From: Cyanobacteria bacterium UBA9971
Lineage (GTDB): Bacteria > Cyanobacteriota > Vampirovibrionia > Gastranaerophilales > UBA9971
Direction: 5' to 3'
Assembly (NCBI GenBank): GCA_003499955.1
Contig: DNRP01000154.1
Span: 41,867-62,519, forward strand
DNA length: 20,653 bases
The notes under the pieces are model-generated. The model was not told the origin of the DNA. It did not search any database and saw nothing but the letters and a program-made list of their open reading frames with translations. Of the stretch, positions 6,056 to 14,285 are shown one piece after another. How positions within the stretch are numbered: position 1 is the stretch's first letter; the number at the start of each line of letters is the position of its first letter. Both the position numbers and the translations under genes were made by a program.

Positions 6056-8074
6056 ATGAGAAGGAAAAAAGGAAGCAATAAAAATAGTATGGTTCAAAAA
6101 TCTAACATAAATACACCCGTAATTGACGCGGTTAGTGAAATCAAGAACCGGCTTGATATTGTTGACGTAATCTCGGAACATATCGCCCTGAAAAAATCAG
6201 GTCGAAATTACTGGGGTTGCTGTCCTTTTCATAAAGAAAAAACCCCGTCTTTTTCTGTGAGTCCCGACAAAGGCATTTTTAAATGCTTTGGTTGCGGAGT
6301 GGGCGGTGATGCCATAAGTTTTCTGATGAAAATTAACAATAATACTTTTTATGAAGTAATTGTTGAACAGGCGCAGAAATTTGGCATCCCAATCCAAACA
6401 CAAAATTTTTCTCCTGAAAAAACGGAAATCAAAAACCAAATACTGGAAGTGAATCAAGAGGCAGTGAGGTTTTTCAATAAACTTCTTTTGGATGTTCCCG
6501 AAGCTGCAAAAGCCAGAGATTATCTCTTTAAAAGGAACATAACGGAAGAAGTTATTGAAAAATTTAAAATCGGTTACTCCCTGAACAGTTATGACAGTTT
6601 GATTAGTCATTTTTGTAATTGTCATCCTGAGCGAAGCGAAGGATCTGTTCAAACTGGAATTAATGCTTATACTCCAAATGGGACAGATTCTTCGGCTATG
6701 CCTCAGAATGACAAATTAGACCTGCTTTACAAAGCAGGACTTGTTTCAGAAAGAACAAACGGAAAAGGTTATCTTGACCGTTTCAGGGGCAGGATAATGA
6801 TTCCTATTCAGGATGAAAAAGGCGATTTTATCGCATTTGGCGCAAGAGCGCTTGAAGATAACCAGAATCCAAAATACTTAAATTCACCTGACACACCGGT
6901 GTTTAACAAAAGCAGAAGCCTGTTTGCTCTTTATCAGGCAAAACAATCCATAAAAGAGCAGGACAGTGTAATAATAATGGAAGGCTTTTTCGATGTAATT
7001 TCAGCGCATACTCACGGTCTTACCAACGTGGTTGCCACGTTAGGAACAGCGTTAACGGAACAGCATATAAAAATACTCGCCAGATATTCTGACTCGAGAA
7101 GGATATATTTGGCATTTGATTCAGATGAGGCAGGAATTAATGCAACAGACCGTGGTGCTGAGATTATTAAATCGGTTTTTTCAGGACTGGGCGATATAAA
7201 ACAGTTTGATGAAAATTTTGCGGAAATGTCAGATAAAAATAATCGAGCAGTTTGCGAAATAAGAGTTATATCAAACATTACAGGAAAAGACCCCGATGAA
7301 TTTATAAGAACAGAAGGATTAGACGCATACAAAAAAGTTGTAAATCAGGCGCCCCTTTTGATAGATTACCAAATAAATAGGATAATGAAATCAAAAGAAA
7401 AAACTCAAACTCCTCAAGAAAAATCAAAAGTCATACAGGACTTAATACCGATACTTTCAGACATCAAAAATTCTATTATAAGAAATGAATATATTAAACT
7501 TATTTCAGAAAAACTAATGATAGATGAAGAATCACTTAATATCGAAATCAAAAAGAGTTTACAAAAAGTAATAAAAAAGGAGAAAATTTTAAATCAGGGA
7601 AAAAGGCAAAATTTAGAAGAAAATCATATTTCAGCACAGAAAAATTTACTGAGTTTGTATTTTCTAAATAGTGAAAAACTCTCACCTTTGTGTATTAATA
7701 ATTATTTAGAGGAGGTTAATTTCACTGAAGAAAATATCTCGTTAATCAAAAACGAAATTAGTAAATCATTGAAAGAAATAACTGATCCTGAAAAATTGTC
7801 AAACGAGCTATTCACCAAATTGGCAGAGAATGAAGAAGCTAAAAAAATCTTAGTGGATGTAATATGCTTGGTTGACGAAAAAAAAGGAATGAATACAAGT
7901 TCACTGGAACAATATATCAAAGATCACATAGCATTTTTAAGACGATGTGTTTTATCAGAGCAGCAAAATAAGCTAAAAACGCAATATTATGCCTCTAATA
8001 AAGATGATATTTCTTCTCTTGAACAGCAGCAATTGGTTAAGGAATTGATTTTGCAGAGCAAATCAGAAGTTTAA
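6056..8074 (+). CDS. dnaG: DNA primase with an in-frame dispersed-repeat insertion
   Basis: This is DNA primase, which makes RNA primers for replication. At 672 residues it is somewhat long. The CHC2 zinc domain holds C56, H59, C77 and C80 (CPFH...CFGC). The catalytic core has DRFRGRIMIPI (241-251). The TOPRIM acidic residues are in IIMEGFFD (E309) and LAFDSDEAG (D355, D357). Residues about 189-219 (with CHPERSEGS and SSAMPQND) are encoded by a 92-bp dispersed repeat placed in frame before LLYKAGLV. About 20 extra residues also lie near 378-403, before KDPDEF. The start is uncertain: ATG 6056 has no clear ribosome-binding site, and ATG 6089 is an alternative. rpoD follows after 45 bp, as in macromolecular-synthesis operons. 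Confidence 0.95.
   Translation: MRRKKGSNKNSMVQKSNINTPVIDAVSEIKNRLDIVDVISEHIALKKSGRNYWGCCPFHKEKTPSFSVSPDKGIFKCFGCGVGGDAISFLMKINNNTFYEVIVEQAQKFGIPIQTQNFSPEKTEIKNQILEVNQEAVRFFNKLLLDVPEAAKARDYLFKRNITEEVIEKFKIGYSLNSYDSLISHFCNCHPERSEGSVQTGINAYTPNGTDSSAMPQNDKLDLLYKAGLVSERTNGKGYLDRFRGRIMIPIQDEKGDFIAFGARALEDNQNPKYLNSPDTPVFNKSRSLFALYQAKQSIKEQDSVIIMEGFFDVISAHTHGLTNVVATLGTALTEQHIKILARYSDSRRIYLAFDSDEAGINATDRGAEIIKSVFSGLGDIKQFDENFAEMSDKNNRAVCEIRVISNITGKDPDEFIRTEGLDAYKKVVNQAPLLIDYQINRIMKSKEKTQTPQEKSKVIQDLIPILSDIKNSIIRNEYIKLISEKLMIDEESLNIEIKKSLQKVIKKEKILNQGKRQNLEENHISAQKNLLSLYFLNSEKLSPLCINNYLEEVNFTEENISLIKNEISKSLKEITDPEKLSNELFTKLAENEEAKKILVDVICLVDEKKGMNTSSLEQYIKDHIAFLRRCVLSEQQNKLKTQYYASNKDDISSLEQQQLVKELILQSKSEV
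6621..6712. repeat. GTCATCCTGAG...CTCAGAATGAC inverted-repeat element inside dnaG
   Basis: The left end reads GTCATCCTGAGCGAAGCG and continues AAGGATCTG. The right end reads CAGATTCTTCGGC and continues to CCTCAGAATGAC. The ends are imperfect terminal inverted repeats of about 27 bp around a unique centre. AATT flanks both sides (6617-6620 and 6714-6717), which might be a target-site duplication. The element stays open in the dnaG frame over its full length, so translation passes through. Confidence 0.85.
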
Positions 8075-8119
8075 AGCGATAATTAATGTTGAAGATAATA
8101 AAATAAAGAGGGTACACTT

Positions 8120-9178
8120 TTGGTTATGATAGACAAAGAATACAGGAAAAAAGGCGGCGGAGCGGTAATAGACGAGCTTCTCAGGGACGAAGACAGCATT
8201 GACAGTGACCAGATAACAAGTTTATTTGGAAGACCTGATCCGGGTGCTCTTATTGAGCATGAAGAAGAAAGCATTGACCTTAAAGACGACCTTGAAGAGG
8301 AAGTTGATGAAGTTGACATCACTCCACCTAAAGGAGTTCCTCTTGATGATCCTGTCAGAATGTATTTAAGGGAAATAGGCAGAATTCAACTGCTTACAGC
8401 CGATGAAGAAATTGATCTTGCCAGAAAAATCGTAACCGGCGGAAACATAGGAGCAATAGCAAAACGTAAGCTTGTACAAGCAAACCTCAGGCTTGTCGTT
8501 AGTATTGCCAAAAAATATGTCGGAAGAGGCATGTTATTCCTTGACCTTATTCAGGAAGGAAATCTCGGACTTATTAGAGCAGCTGAAAAATTTGACCACG
8601 AAAGAGGCTATAAGTTTAGTACTTACGCTACATGGTGGATTAGACAGGCTATTACAAGAGCTATTGCTGATCAGGCTCGTACAATCAGAATTCCTGTTCA
8701 CATGGTAGAAACAATTAACAAACTTAAAAAAATAACCCGCAAACTCGCTCAAGACTTGAGTCGTAAGCCTACTGAAGAAGAAATTTCCCAGAGCATGGGC
8801 ATCACCATAAATAAATTAAGAGAAATCATTAAAGTAGCACAAGAACCGCTTTCCCTTGAAACTCCTATAGGAAAAGAAGAAGACAGCAGACTTGGCGACT
8901 TTATTGAAGACAAAGATGCAGATGCTCCTGTAATGACAGTAGCTCACGAGCTTCTTAGAGAAGATCTCGCCGAAGTTTTAAGAAGTTTGTCTCCTAGAGA
9001 AAGAGATGTCTTAAGATTAAGATTCGGCATGGATGATGGAAGACAAAGAACACTCGAAGAAGTTGGACAACTTTTCGGTGTAACAAGAGAAAGAATAAGA
9101 CAAATCGAGGCAAAAGCCCTCAGAAAGCTTCGCCATCCAAATAGAAGCAAAAAACTTAAAGAATATATTGAAAATTAG
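8120..9178 (+). CDS. rpoD: Primary RNA polymerase sigma factor (sigma-70, RpoD/SigA)
   Basis: This 352-residue group 1 sigma factor directs RNA polymerase to housekeeping promoters. Region 1.2 begins at [11 protein letters not shown] (about 76-86). Region 2 contains [31 protein letters not shown] and [20 protein letters not shown], which melt and read the -10 element. Region 3 follows. Region 4 has [15 protein letters not shown] and the helix-turn-helix [24 protein letters not shown] for the -35 element. The acidic N-terminal part is short and there is no large region between 1.2 and 2. TTG at 8120 is preferred because GAGGG sits 7 bp before it; ATG 8126 is the alternative. It follows dnaG closely and ends before a strong terminator. 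Confidence 0.96.
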   Translation: MVMIDKEYRKKGGGAVIDELLRDEDSIDSDQITSLFGRPDPGALIEHEEESIDLKDDLEEEVDEVDITPPKGVPLDDPVRMYLREIGRIQLLTADEEIDLARKIVTGGNIGAIAKRKLVQANLRLVVSIAKKYVGRGMLFLDLIQEGNLGLIRAAEKFDHERGYKFSTYATWWIRQAITRAIADQARTIRIPVHMVETINKLKKITRKLAQDLSRKPTEEEISQSMGITINKLREIIKVAQEPLSLETPIGKEEDSRLGDFIEDKDADAPVMTVAHELLREDLAEVLRSLSPRERDVLRLRFGMDDGRQRTLEEVGQLFGVTRERIRQIEAKALRKLRHPNRSKKLKEYIEN

Positions 9179-9231
9179 CTATTTATTTAAAGCGTGGTGA
9201 AATCCACCATGAACCTTTGGTAAAAGCTTAT

Positions 9232-9264
9232 AGAGCCGGTACTAAACAGTACCGGCTCTTTTTA
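9232..9264 (+). terminator. Rho-independent terminator of the dnaG-rpoD unit
   Basis: The perfect 11-bp stem AGAGCCGGTAC / GTACCGGCTCT closes on the loop TAAACA and is followed by TTTTTATT. It lies 53 bp after the rpoD stop and before the 3' end of the convergent debranching-enzyme gene. The T tract is on the + strand only, so it mainly serves rpoD. Confidence 0.93.
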
Positions 9265-9296
9265 TTCTAAGAATACCTCGACCTTCTGTTAGAGAA

Positions 9297-11453
9297 TTAT
9301 TTCCTGATAATCACATCGAGTTTTCCGCGTTTTTCAGGAACTGCGATTACAAGACCACTGCTTGATTTATTAAACTCTAAATCAATAAAAGATTTGCCTA
9401 TACTGATATTTTTAAGTTTTAATGAATCTAACCACTCAGGAATAACCGGATTAAGTATCCGAAGCTTATTACTTTGGGCGTCAGGTTCAATATTAAGCAT
9501 CGACTGAATTAACAAAAACATACTGGCTGCGGCCCATGCCTGCGGATTGCATGCGACAGGATAACTTACAGGGGGATCCAATATTCTGAATTGCCTTGAA
9601 AAACCGCAAAAAAGCTCGGGAAGTCTTTTGTAATACATAAGTCTTCCCGCTTCAAATAAAGCTGTCATGATTTTCAGAACCAGATCAAGTTTTCCTATTT
9701 TTGCAAGACCAAAAGCAATTATACTATTATCATGAGGCCATATTGATCCGTTATGATAACTCATAGGATTATAAGAAAGCATATTCGCGCTTAATGTCCG
9801 AATACCCCAACCGCTAAACATGTCTTTCTGAAAAAGCCTTTCCGCAACCAACTCTGCATAATACTGATCAAGAATGCCTGTTTCAAGAAGATGTCCCGCG
9901 TTAGACGTTATAACCTTAAGCTGTTTTCCGTATTTATCAAGCGCAAGAGCATAATATTTCTTATCTTCCATCCAAAATGCTTTATGAAATCTTTCTTTAA
10001 AATCTTTTGCGCGCGCAACCAATCTTTTTGCAAGAACTATATCATCCATATATGATGCCAGTTTTGCCATTTTTATCATTGCGGAATAAAAATATCCCTG
10101 CACCTCGACAGAAGCTATAGGCGGCTCGGCTATTTTTCCGTTTTCATGCATGTGAGAATCCCATGAATCCTTCCACGATTGATTCTCTAACCCTTTCTCG
10201 CTTTTTTGCAAATAAGAAGCAAATCCGGTACTCATGGCATAATTTTCCATCCAGCTAAGGCATTCGAGCGCATTTCCCCAAAGTTTTTCCAGAGTTTCCC
10301 TGTCATCTGTCCATTTAAAGTATTCATAAAGAAGGATTATCCACAAAGGAGTTGCGTCAATAGTCCCATAATAAGCGCTGTGAGGTACTTTGTTACTTCT
10401 TGCAAGCTCCCCAAATCTTATTTCATGAAGAATTTTTCCCGGTTCTTCATCTCTCCATGGATTTTCTTCTTTTCCCTGAAATCTTGCAAGCGTTTCCAGA
10501 ACATTTTTGCCGAGAGTCGAATTAATTATTAACGACTGTCTTGCCGCAATAATACTATCCCTGCCAAACAAAGTCGTATACCATGGAATTCCCGCCGCGA
10601 TATATTCGCCGTAAGTAGCCTTTGTAACGAGCATATTAATATCTTTATGACTTCTTTGAATCATCTCGTTAAAATCTTCGTTATTAGCTTTAAAATTGGT
10701 TGTCGACTTGTTCCAGTTTTTATCATCCACTAAAGCCAAATCAAGAGCTTCATTAAAATCTTTCGCAATAAACTTTTTAGGCAAATCCGCAGTAGATTTG
10801 AGATTAATCTGATATTTAATTTCCAGTTTTGATGCGGGAGCAATCTTAAATTCATATATAACCGTGTCATTTTCTATTTTTATAGGGATGGGCAAATGCT
10901 CATTTATAAAATCTATTTCCGTATCCATAACCGCGCCGGTTACGTCAAGATATGAAAAAACAAGCTTATTATGGTCAGAAGTCAAAACTTCTTTTTGTCC
11001 GTGCTTGTCAGACGTAATATTTCTAACTTCAAAAATATCCAAAAAATCTGCTTCAAAGAAAAATTCCAAATGAATTCCAACCTCAAAGAAATTATAATTG
11101 GCAAGGGTTATGGTTTCAAAATACGAGCCATATAGGATGCTTTCCCGCTTAATTTGGATAGTTTCCTGCGGAATAATTCGTTCAGGGTTAGAATTGTCTT
11201 TTAAATTCGCATTTGTCCCTATAACAATAGAGGAGTGCCCTGTTTCTGTAGAAGAAGAAAGCACAATGGGATGTGTCCCGTTTATTTTAAGCTCAAGGCG
11301 GCTCAAAAAACGCGTATCTCCAAAATAAAGACCATATCCCGAATTATTTCCGCTCAAAACATTTCCGTTGGCATCTGTTACAAGAAAAATGTCATTATGT
11401 TTTATTGTTCTTCTTACCGGACTAAAATTTTCGCCTTCTATGTTTACAGACAT
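9297..11453 (-). CDS. Glycogen debranching enzyme-like amylo-alpha-1,6-glucosidase
   Basis: This 718-residue protein has an N-terminal GDE-type beta domain (about 10-230), with LVTDANGNVLSG and GLYFGDTRFLSRLELKINGT typical of the family. An (alpha/alpha)6 glycosidase domain of the MGH1 type follows. Clear marks there are AAGIPWYTTLFGRDS (286-300), EPGKILHEIR (337-346) and SYHNGSIWPHDN (565-576). Such enzymes remove alpha-1,6 branches or act on related alpha-glucans or glycosides; the exact substrate cannot be told from sequence. No signal peptide is seen, so it is cytoplasmic. It stands alone, with no other glycogen genes in the window. A TATAAT (11485-11480, minus strand) lies upstream without a good -35 box. 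Confidence 0.9.
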   Translation of the reverse strand: MSVNIEGENFSPVRRTIKHNDIFLVTDANGNVLSGNNSGYGLYFGDTRFLSRLELKINGTHPIVLSSSTETGHSSIVIGTNANLKDNSNPERIIPQETIQIKRESILYGSYFETITLANYNFFEVGIHLEFFFEADFLDIFEVRNITSDKHGQKEVLTSDHNKLVFSYLDVTGAVMDTEIDFINEHLPIPIKIENDTVIYEFKIAPASKLEIKYQINLKSTADLPKKFIAKDFNEALDLALVDDKNWNKSTTNFKANNEDFNEMIQRSHKDINMLVTKATYGEYIAAGIPWYTTLFGRDSIIAARQSLIINSTLGKNVLETLARFQGKEENPWRDEEPGKILHEIRFGELARSNKVPHSAYYGTIDATPLWIILLYEYFKWTDDRETLEKLWGNALECLSWMENYAMSTGFASYLQKSEKGLENQSWKDSWDSHMHENGKIAEPPIASVEVQGYFYSAMIKMAKLASYMDDIVLAKRLVARAKDFKERFHKAFWMEDKKYYALALDKYGKQLKVITSNAGHLLETGILDQYYAELVAERLFQKDMFSGWGIRTLSANMLSYNPMSYHNGSIWPHDNSIIAFGLAKIGKLDLVLKIMTALFEAGRLMYYKRLPELFCGFSRQFRILDPPVSYPVACNPQAWAAASMFLLIQSMLNIEPDAQSNKLRILNPVIPEWLDSLKLKNISIGKSFIDLEFNKSSSGLVIAVPEKRGKLDVIIRK

Positions 11454-11479
11454 ATTCTTTTCTCATAATTTATAACTTC

Positions 11480-11485
11480 ATTATA
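11480..11485 (-). promoter_or_regulatory. Possible -10 box for the debranching-enzyme gene
   Basis: On the minus strand a perfect TATAAT lies 27 bp before the ATG at 11453. No good -35 box is found at 16-18 bp, so only the -10 is proposed. The site lies in the 115-bp gap after the YitT gene, and it would let the glycosidase be transcribed separately. Confidence 0.35.
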
Positions 11486-11568
11486 AGATTACGGCAATCT
11501 TTTTGATATTACACAGGTAATCAAATCTTGTTAATAAATTATAAAAACATATTCAAGTTTTCGTCAAA

Positions 11569-12432
11569 TCAGGAAAACATTTTTTGTTTTTTAACTTGTC
11601 CGCCTTCAACTTCATGCACATTTTCGATAGCGATAAAAGCTGATGGATCAATTTCTAATACATGATTTTTAAGATTAGCCAGTTCTAAACGGCTTATTAC
11701 ACAAAAAATTATTTTTTTATCTTCGCCTGAATATGCTCCCTGACCATTTATATAAGTAACGCCCCGCTCAAATTTGCTTATAATATCCCGCGCAATTTCT
11801 TCATATTTGTCAGAAATTATAGTAATTGATTTTGATTCATCCAAACCTTCTATAACTACATCAATAGTTTTAAAAATAATAAAATACGCCAATAAAGAAT
11901 ACATAGCCCTATCCCAACCAAAAACAAAACCTGCACTCCCCAAAATAAATAAATTAATCACCATTATTATTTCGCCAATTGAAAAACTCACTTTTTTGTT
12001 TAAAGATACGGCAATTATCTCCGTTCCATCGAGAGAACCGTTATTTCGCAAAATTATGCCAAGCCCGATACCAAGTATTATTCCCCCAAAAATGCAGGCT
12101 AAAAGCAAATCAGTTGTTGCTTTCGCCATACCATGAAAGAAATTAACAGCTATTGAAAGCATAGTAATACAATAAAAAGAAGTTATTATGAAGTTTTTCC
12201 CCAGTTTTTTGTAGCCAAAAGCAAGAAAAGGCAAGTTAAAAGTAAAAATAAATATTCCTAACGGCAAATTAGTTAAATAACTTGTCATTATAGAAACTCC
12301 TACAACTCCACCGTCAATAATTTTATTCGGAATAAGAAATAATTCCAGCGCAACTGCTACAAGTAATATACCTATAGTTAAAAGGACAAGCTTAGCCAGA
12401 AATTGTTTGATTTTTGTAGATTTTTTAATCAT
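11569..12432 (-). CDS. YitT family membrane protein (DUF161 + DUF2179)
   Basis: This 287-residue protein has an N-terminal half of about five or six hydrophobic segments, starting LAKLVLLTIGILLVAVALEL and with the family pattern NKIIDGGVVGVSIMTSYLTNLPLG. A soluble C-terminal DUF2179-type domain (about 205-287) ends with IENVHEVEGGQVKKQKMF. The function of YitT proteins is not firmly known. The open frame runs on to 12492, but those 20 extra residues (MPRRTFSPPRND...) are translated from a dispersed repeat. ATG 12432, with GGAGG four bases before it, is the real start. It is divergent from yjbQ, and the repeat lies in its leader or promoter region. Confidence 0.9.
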   Translation of the reverse strand: MIKKSTKIKQFLAKLVLLTIGILLVAVALELFLIPNKIIDGGVVGVSIMTSYLTNLPLGIFIFTFNLPFLAFGYKKLGKNFIITSFYCITMLSIAVNFFHGMAKATTDLLLACIFGGIILGIGLGIILRNNGSLDGTEIIAVSLNKKVSFSIGEIIMVINLFILGSAGFVFGWDRAMYSLLAYFIIFKTIDVVIEGLDESKSITIISDKYEEIARDIISKFERGVTYINGQGAYSGEDKKIIFCVISRLELANLKNHVLEIDPSAFIAIENVHEVEGGQVKKQKMFS

Positions 12433-12456
12433 TATTCCTCCAAAATTCAATTTGAT

Positions 12457-12554
12457 GTCATTGCGAGGAGGACTAAAAGTCCGACGTGGCAATCCATTTA
12501 ACGTTTCAGAATAATAGATAGATTGCCACGCTCCTGTTGGTCGCTCGCAATGAC
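12457..12554. repeat. Full copy of the GTCATTGCGAG...CTCGCAATGAC dispersed inverted repeat
   Basis: The left end reads GTCATTGCGAGGAGGACT and on to GTCCGACGTGGCAATCC. The right end reads GATTGCCACGCTCC and on to GCTCGCAATGAC. The two ends are inverted copies over about 35 bp with internal differences, and they surround a unique AT-rich centre. The element sits between the divergent YitT and YjbQ genes, 24 bp upstream of the YitT start, so it may lie in the YitT leader or supply part of its promoter. Confidence 0.82.
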
Positions 12555-12603
12555 AATTATTTTATTCATGACTATTTTACTTATCTACAACTTAAGTTAA
12601 TTG

Positions 12604-12609
12604 TATAAT
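12604..12609 (+). promoter_or_regulatory. Likely -10 box of the yjbQ promoter
   Basis: A perfect TATAAT lies 34 bp before the yjbQ ATG. The best -35 position at 17 bp spacing is TTATCT (12581-12586), which is weak. It starts just right of the dispersed repeat and fits the short leader with AAGGAG before the ATG. Confidence 0.45.
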
Positions 12610-12643
12610 AAAAATCATTGCAAAAAGATAAGGAGCCTCAAAA

Positions 12644-13057
12644 ATGAAATTTCTTACTGAATATTTATGGTTCAATACCACAAAACATAGAGAATATATC
12701 AATATCACAGGCGAAGTTGACAAAGTCTTAAGAAAAAGCGGTATTCAAGAAGGAATGATTCTTGTTTCCGCTATGCATATCACGGCAGGTGTTTATGTTA
12801 ATGACGCAGAAAACGGTTTAATTCAGGACATCGACAAATGGCTGGAAGAACTCGCGCCTTTCAAACCTGATTATAAACACCATTTCACGGGCGAAACAAA
12901 TGGCGACAGCCATTTAAAAAATCTTTTAATCGGACATGAAGTAATTGTGCCTGTAACAAACGGAAGACTTGATTTAGGGACATGGCAGCAAATTTATTAT
13001 GCCGAATTTGACGGACAAAGAAAAAAACGACTTCTTATAAAAGTTATGGGCGAATAA
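12644..13057 (+). CDS. yjbQ: YjbQ/UPF0047 family protein
   Basis: This 137-residue protein matches the whole length of the UPF0047/YjbQ family. Visible family marks are [19 protein letters not shown] (38-56), the [19 protein letters not shown] block (79-97) with conserved His, Asp and Asn, and [21 protein letters not shown] (103-123). Members are small cytoplasmic enzymes that form oligomers. Some have been reported with secondary thiamine-phosphate synthase activity, but the natural role is unsettled. The ribosome-binding site AAGGAG stands eight bases before the ATG. It appears to be a single-gene unit. No thiamine genes are nearby. Confidence 0.93.
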   Translation: MKFLTEYLWFNTTKHREYINITGEVDKVLRKSGIQEGMILVSAMHITAGVYVNDAENGLIQDIDKWLEELAPFKPDYKHHFTGETNGDSHLKNLLIGHEVIVPVTNGRLDLGTWQQIYYAEFDGQRKKRLLIKVMGE

Positions 13058-13131
13058 ATTGTAAAAAATCATTTAAATTCAGGCAATAATACAAAAAAGA
13101 ATGTTTTTATATATATTAGGAAGCGATTCTT

Positions 13132-13137
13132 TATAAT
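13132..13137 (+). promoter_or_regulatory. Possible -10 box before the glycine-zipper hypothetical gene
   Basis: A perfect TATAAT is found 26 bp before the ATG at 13163, with no good -35 box at the usual distance. The AAGGTT ribosome-binding site lies between them. It suggests separate transcription from yjbQ, which ends 105 bp upstream. Confidence 0.35.
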
Positions 13138-13162
13138 ATTTCTATGGGAACAGGAAGGTTTA

Positions 13163-14140
13163 ATGATACCAAATATTCAGACTAATTTTCCACCCTATAT
13201 AAGCGCGCAATATCAGCCTGCCAATTTTAATGATCTAAAAACGCACGTAAATAGGCTTGATAATGCCGCCTTAAAAAACGATGAGCTTACAAAAGCGACT
13301 TTAGCCGCATTAAGCCCAATAGTTCCCATACGAAGAATTTCATCGCTTCCGGATAATATAAAAGACGGAAATTATGTCAGGGCTGCCGGATTGGTAGGTC
13401 TAATGACGATTAATCTTCCTGAAGACACACGAGATCTAGCAGGGGCATGGAAACAATTTAAAACCGGTAAAATCCCTTCTTATTATAAAGATTTTCAAGC
13501 TCCGTTTTCATTTTTCAGAGGAACTTTTCTTGAACGTTATGTCAATAAAATGGGTCAACTTGGAGTAAAATTGCATAAAGCTGATGTGCCTTTGTATGAC
13601 ACTAAATTCGGTGAATTATGTCAAAAAGTATTTAAGTATGATTTATCTCTTGATGAAATACCGACTAATAGATTTGTACCTAAAATTGTACAAGATGAAT
13701 CAGGAAAAACAGTAATTAAGAGTTTTGAAGTATACGCAAAAAAAGTTGAAGGGTCTGCGCTCGGAAAAACAGTCGGAAACGCTCTTTTGCGAATCCCTTA
13801 TATCAGCGCATTAGTGTTAGGCGCAATGGAAATTCCTGCAATATTTAAAGCATTCAAAAAACCTGCGGCAAGTACTAAAGACAGAACTATAAACGGAGGC
13901 ACACAAATTTTAAAATCTTCCGTCAATGTTTCTGCAATATTAGCAGGCATAGGAATGTTCGGTTATTTATTAAAAGGACGCGGTGGAGCAATAGGCTCAC
14001 TCGTCGGAATGGGCTTAGGTTCTATTGCAGGAGCTTATGCTTCTAAAGAAATTGGAAACAATTTGGACTTTATACCTGAATTACTAAATAGCCAAAACTG
14101 TCATTGCGAGCACAGTAGGGTACCCATTTTTTTTGACTAA
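13163..14140 (+). CDS. Unrecognised protein with glycine-zipper C-terminus ending in repeat sequence
   Basis: I do not recognise this 325-residue protein. It has no signal peptide. The N-terminal half is mixed polar. Two hydrophobic stretches occur late: IPYISALVLGAMEIPAIF (211-228), and SVNVSAILAGIGMFGYLL followed by a Gly-rich GAIGSLVGMGLGSIAGAYA (253-293), with GxxxG spacing like glycine zippers. This points to membrane association. The last 13 residues (313-325, CHCEHSRVPIFFD) are encoded by a dispersed repeat that begins at 14099, and the stop codon lies in the loop of a hairpin in that repeat. The original C-terminus may be lost. The ribosome-binding site GGAAGG precedes ATG 13163. Confidence 0.75.
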   Translation: MIPNIQTNFPPYISAQYQPANFNDLKTHVNRLDNAALKNDELTKATLAALSPIVPIRRISSLPDNIKDGNYVRAAGLVGLMTINLPEDTRDLAGAWKQFKTGKIPSYYKDFQAPFSFFRGTFLERYVNKMGQLGVKLHKADVPLYDTKFGELCQKVFKYDLSLDEIPTNRFVPKIVQDESGKTVIKSFEVYAKKVEGSALGKTVGNALLRIPYISALVLGAMEIPAIFKAFKKPAASTKDRTINGGTQILKSSVNVSAILAGIGMFGYLLKGRGGAIGSLVGMGLGSIAGAYASKEIGNNLDFIPELLNSQNCHCEHSRVPIFFD

Positions 14141-14220
14141 ATGTCAAAAAAAATGGGGGACAATTTCATAATTTTACAAAACTTTGCGATTGCTTTGTCG
14201 TTTCTCTTCTCGCAATGACA
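14099..14220. repeat. GTCATTGCGAG-type element with a nested perfect hairpin
   Basis: The ends TGTCATTGCGAG (14099-14110) and CTCGCAATGACA (14209-14220) are perfect inverted repeats, so this is a full element of the same family as 5799-5893 and 12457-12554. It is longer because the inside holds a perfect 15-bp stem, CCCATTTTTTTTGAC / GTCAAAAAAAATGGG (14123-14137 and 14143-14157), with loop TAAAT. It overlaps the 3' end of the hypothetical gene and provides its stop codon. It lies between that gene and the convergent ars operon. Confidence 0.82.
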
Positions 14221-14285
14221 ATGCAAAATTAATTAGCAATTCGGATTTATTAGTCGGTTTGATATAAAAATAATTTTTCCTGAAC

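Noticed and set aside
6197..6652. 151-residue open frame on the minus strand inside dnaG
   Set aside because: It is antisense to a conserved primase zinc and core region, has no ribosome-binding site, and its start (MNRSFASLRMT) comes from the repeat element.
6621..6712. Repeat-encoded HPERSEGS peptide in DnaG as foreign contamination
   Set aside because: Repeats of the same families occur elsewhere in this window in several forms, and the flanking primase sequence is continuous and in frame, so it is native to this genome as given.
12433..12643. Structured region before yjbQ as a riboswitch
   Set aside because: The structure is explained by the dispersed inverted repeat, which also occurs far from such genes. 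No known riboswitch core was recognised.
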